This document shows positions 33,294 through 37,527 of a stretch of DNA of 37,527 nt, piece by piece (position 1 is the first letter of the stretch; every line of letters starts with the position of its first letter). Source of the stretch: an uncultured Actinomycetes bacterium (GTDB lineage Bacteria > Actinomycetota > Actinomycetes > Nanopelagicales > Nanopelagicaceae). Where the stretch lies: contig CAIMVH010000082.1 of assembly GCA_903844855.1 (NCBI GenBank), positions 1 through 37,527 of the forward strand, written 5' to 3'. A program made the translations under genes and the position numbers. Under the pieces are notes generated by a model. That model was not told the origin of the DNA, ran no database searches, and saw nothing but the letters and a program-made list of their open reading frames with translations.

Positions 33294-33991
33294 ACCAAGA
33301 AGTTGAATTACCCGATAACGAACGCCGTCGCATTACTCGCGATGGCTTGAGTTTGGCGTTCACAGTGGGGCTCTACGGCACGGCCTTTGGCGCGGCAGCA
33401 AGTAGTAGTGGCCTCTCTCCTTGGCAAGCGCTTGCTTTATCGGCGCTCCTCTTCTCTGGAGCGTCACAATTTGCCGTCGTTGGCGTGGGCGTCATCACTT
33501 CATGGCCACTCGCGGTCACCGCGATTACCGGAGCACTGCTACTCGGGACAAGAAATGCACTGTACGGATTACGCATGGCTCCGATCTTGCAAGTGCGTGG
33601 CCTCAAACGCGTCGCAGCGGCACAAATTACGATTGATGAATCGACTGGAGTGGCAATTTCACAAGAGCACCTTGGACTTCCCGCTATGCGTCACGGCTTC
33701 TGGGTAACTGGATTGGGTGTCTATGTTTTCTGGAATTCATTTACCTTGCTCGGCGCACTCGGTGCCGACGCGTTAGGTGACCCGGCGCAATTTGGGCTTG
33801 ATGCGGCCGTGCCTGCAGCATTCCTCGGTTTGCTCTGGCCGCGCCTCAAAGGTCGCACACCGTGGGCGGTCGGTATGGCTGCAGCTATTACTGTCCTCAT
33901 CTTGCTACCGCATGCACCCGTGGGAGTTCCAGTAATCAGTAGCGCTGTTGCCGCCGTAATCGCTGGCTGGAAGAACGGCGGTGCTAAATGA
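33290..33991 (+). CDS. azlC: AzlC family branched-chain amino acid permease, large subunit
   Basis: Large subunit of a two-part exporter of branched-chain amino acids or related compounds, in the inner membrane (AzlC/BrnF family). The 233-residue protein has about six or seven membrane spans and the family pattern FGAAASSSGLSPWQALALSALLFSGASQFAVVGV near residues 25–60, plus ALLLGTRNALYGLRMAP. It starts at GTG overlapping the GNAT stop, and its own stop overlaps azlD, so the three genes are one unit. Substrate is by family only. Confidence 0.9.
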   Translation: MNQEVELPDNERRRITRDGLSLAFTVGLYGTAFGAAASSSGLSPWQALALSALLFSGASQFAVVGVGVITSWPLAVTAITGALLLGTRNALYGLRMAPILQVRGLKRVAAAQITIDESTGVAISQEHLGLPAMRHGFWVTGLGVYVFWNSFTLLGALGADALGDPAQFGLDAAVPAAFLGLLWPRLKGRTPWAVGMAAAITVLILLPHAPVGVPVISSAVAAVIAGWKNGGAK

Positions 33992-34287
33992 TTTGGGCAA
34001 CCGTTCTCATATCGAGTTTAGGCTGCTTCTTATTGAAGTATGCCGGGATGGCAATGCCAGACGCCTGGCTCTCATCACCCCGAGTTCAACGCATAGCAAA
34101 CCTCATGCCCGTGGCACTTCTCAGCGCTCTTGTAATCGCGCAAACTTTCGGTGTGGGCCAAACATTGGTACTCGATGCGCGTGCGGCCGGAGTGGCAGTA
34201 GCAATTGTGGTTCTCTTACTACGCGCGCCATTCCCAGTAGTCGTAGTTGCGGCCGCCGTGACATCAGCACTCTTGCATCGACTATGA
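33988..34287 (+). CDS. azlD: AzlD family branched-chain amino acid transport protein, small subunit
   Basis: Small membrane partner of AzlC (BrnE type), 99 residues with about three to four membrane spans (WATVLISSLGCFLLKYAGM; LMPVALLSALVIAQTFG; VAVAIVVLLLRAPFPVVVVAAAVTSALL). The ATG overlaps the azlC stop by four bases. It converges on dapB with 19 bases between the stops. Confidence 0.88.
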   Translation: MIWATVLISSLGCFLLKYAGMAMPDAWLSSPRVQRIANLMPVALLSALVIAQTFGVGQTLVLDARAAGVAVAIVVLLLRAPFPVVVVAAAVTSALLHRL

Positions 34288-34306
34288 ACCTCATAGCAAA
34301 ATCAAT

Positions 34307-36339
<2,033 letters not shown>

Positions 36340-36371
36340 CGCACGCACCGTCCTTTCGTTATGTACCGCAA

Positions 36372-37527
36372 TTAGTTTGCTACCGCTTCGCCTTCGAGAA
36401 CTGGAACGAGCGAGAGCTTGCCCTTGGGATCAATCTCAGCGATTTCTACTTGAATCTTGTCGCCGACATTCATGACATCCTCTACGTTTTCGATGCGCTT
36501 GCCGCCATGCATCTTCTTGATCTGCGAAATGTGAAGCAGACCATCCTTGCCTGGCAAGAGCGAAACGAAAGCGCCAAAAGTAGCAAGCTTCACAACGGTA
36601 CCGAGGTAGCGTTCGCCAACCTCAGGCATCGTGGGGTTTGCAATGGCATTGATCTGCGCACGAGCAGCCTCTGCAGCGCTTCCAACAGTGGCACCAATGT
36701 AAATTGTGCCATCGTCTTCGATCGAAATTTCGGCGCCAGTCTCATCTTGGATTTGGTTAATGATCTTGCCCTTAGGCCCAATCACTGCACCGATTTGATC
36801 GACTGGAATCTTGATGGAAATGATGCGAGGAGCAAAGAGGCTCATCTCATCAGGAGCGTCGATGGCTTCTGCCATCACCTCAAGAATTTCGAGACGGGCT
36901 TCGCGTGCTTGTTGAAGCGCACCGCCAAGGACGCTGGCAGGAATGCCATCGAGCTTGGTGTCGAGTTGCAATGCGGTGATGAAGTCCTTCGTACCAGCGA
37001 CCTTGAAGTCCATATCGCCAAAAGCATCTTCTGCACCGAGAATGTCGGTAAGTGCCACGTACTCAATCTTGCCATCGACCACGTCAGAGACGAGGCCCAT
37101 TGCGATACCGGCAACAGCAGCACGCAGCGGAACACCCGCATTGAGCAAAGCCATCGTGGAGGCACATACGGAACCCATTGAAGTGGAACCGTTAGAACCA
37201 AGGGCTTCAGATACTTGACGAATCGCGTAAGGGAAATCAGCACGCGATGGAAGTACTGGAAGGAGAGCGCGCTCAGCAAGAGCACCATGACCAATTTCGC
37301 GACGCTTAGGAGTACCTACGCGGCCGGTCTCACCAGTTGAATATGGTGGGAAGTTGTAATTGTGCATGTATCGCTTCGTCGTCTCTGGATCGAGAGTATC
37401 GAGTTGTTGTTCCATCTTGAGCATATTCAAAGTGGTGACGCCCAGGATCTGGGTCTCGCCACGCTCAAAGAGCGCCGAACCGTGAACGCGAGGAATAACA
37501 GCAACTTCGGCGGAGAGTTCACGAATA
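36372..37527 (-). CDS. pnp: Polyribonucleotide nucleotidyltransferase, C-terminal part (5' end outside window)
   Basis: 3'-to-5' exoribonuclease that degrades RNA with phosphate. The frame is open to the window edge, so the N-terminal RNase PH core is missing here. What is present reads [26 protein letters not shown] at the edge, the second RNase PH core ([30 protein letters not shown]), then the KH domain ([33 protein letters not shown]) and S1 RNA-binding domain ([33 protein letters not shown]), and a short acidic tail. The family is well placed upstream of the M16 gene. Confidence 0.96.
   Translation of the reverse strand, partial: IRELSAEVAVIPRVHGSALFERGETQILGVTTLNMLKMEQQLDTLDPETTKRYMHNYNFPPYSTGETGRVGTPKRREIGHGALAERALLPVLPSRADFPYAIRQVSEALGSNGSTSMGSVCASTMALLNAGVPLRAAVAGIAMGLVSDVVDGKIEYVALTDILGAEDAFGDMDFKVAGTKDFITALQLDTKLDGIPASVLGGALQQAREARLEILEVMAEAIDAPDEMSLFAPRIISIKIPVDQIGAVIGPKGKIINQIQDETGAEISIEDDGTIYIGATVGSAAEAARAQINAIANPTMPEVGERYLGTVVKLATFGAFVSLLPGKDGLLHISQIKKMHGGKRIENVEDVMNVGDKIQVEIAEIDPKGKLSLVPVLEGEAVAN

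Overview
The window is a gene-dense chromosomal segment of an actinobacterium with moderate GC content. The evidence is the conserved actinobacterial order rimO–pgsA–cinA–clgR–TetR–DUF3046–recA–recX–miaB–miaA–dapF–hflX, lexA divergent from a LysM gene next to nrdR–nrdJ, sigA beside a parE-type topoisomerase and a DUF7455 zinc-ribbon gene, a SAM-IV riboswitch, and actinobacterial LexA boxes (CGAAC-N4-GTTCG type). A small aquatic-type genome is possible: intergenic gaps are short, nucleotide metabolism uses a B12-dependent reductase and ThyX, and no mobile DNA is seen. Genus cannot be fixed from the sequence alone.

Layout. 1–3.1 kb: 5' part of parE (-), a small zinc-ribbon gene (+) and sigA (-). 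3.1–5.85 kb: metY–metX (-) behind a SAM-IV riboswitch and a possible leader ORF. 5.86–7.96 kb: a lipoprotein, a PKD-like secreted protein and a DUF4192 protein (-). 8.06–8.56 kb: a NUDIX hydrolase (+). 8.6–13.5 kb: nrdR–nrdJ (-), a LysM cell-envelope protein (-) and lexA (+). 13.5–19 kb: dapF–hflX (-), an EamA transporter (+) and miaB–miaA (-). 19.2–21.9 kb: a small membrane protein (+), then DUF3046, recA and recX (-). 22–29.4 kb: ftsK, a RodZ-like HTH protein, rimO, pgsA, cinA, clgR and TetR (-). 29.4–32.7 kb: thyX and dapA–rnj (-). 32.8–34.3 kb: GNAT–azlC–azlD (+). 34.3 kb to the end: pnp, an M16 peptidase and dapB (-). No gene-free stretch reaches 300 bases. The two longest, about 250 bases each, are the metY leader and the nrdR leader. 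I see no rRNA, tRNA, CRISPR array or insertion sequence.

Functionally this is a core-genome block: DNA repair and SOS (recA, recX, lexA, LysM protein), dNTP and dTMP supply (nrdJ, nrdR, thyX), the diaminopimelate/lysine route (dapA, dapB, dapF), sulfur assimilation into methionine (metX, metY), tRNA and ribosome modification (miaA, miaB, rimO), RNA decay (rnj, pnp) and chromosome segregation (ftsK, parE).

No new defence or mobile system was found. The most notable signals are regulatory. Eleven start codons lie 6–7 nt downstream of a TAnnnT hexamer, which predicts many leaderless mRNAs. A 28-codon leader ORF sits between the SAM-IV riboswitch and metY and overlaps the metY start. LexA sites overlap the lexA promoter. 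A NrdR-like box and an exact DnaA-box 9-mer lie upstream of nrdR–nrdJ.
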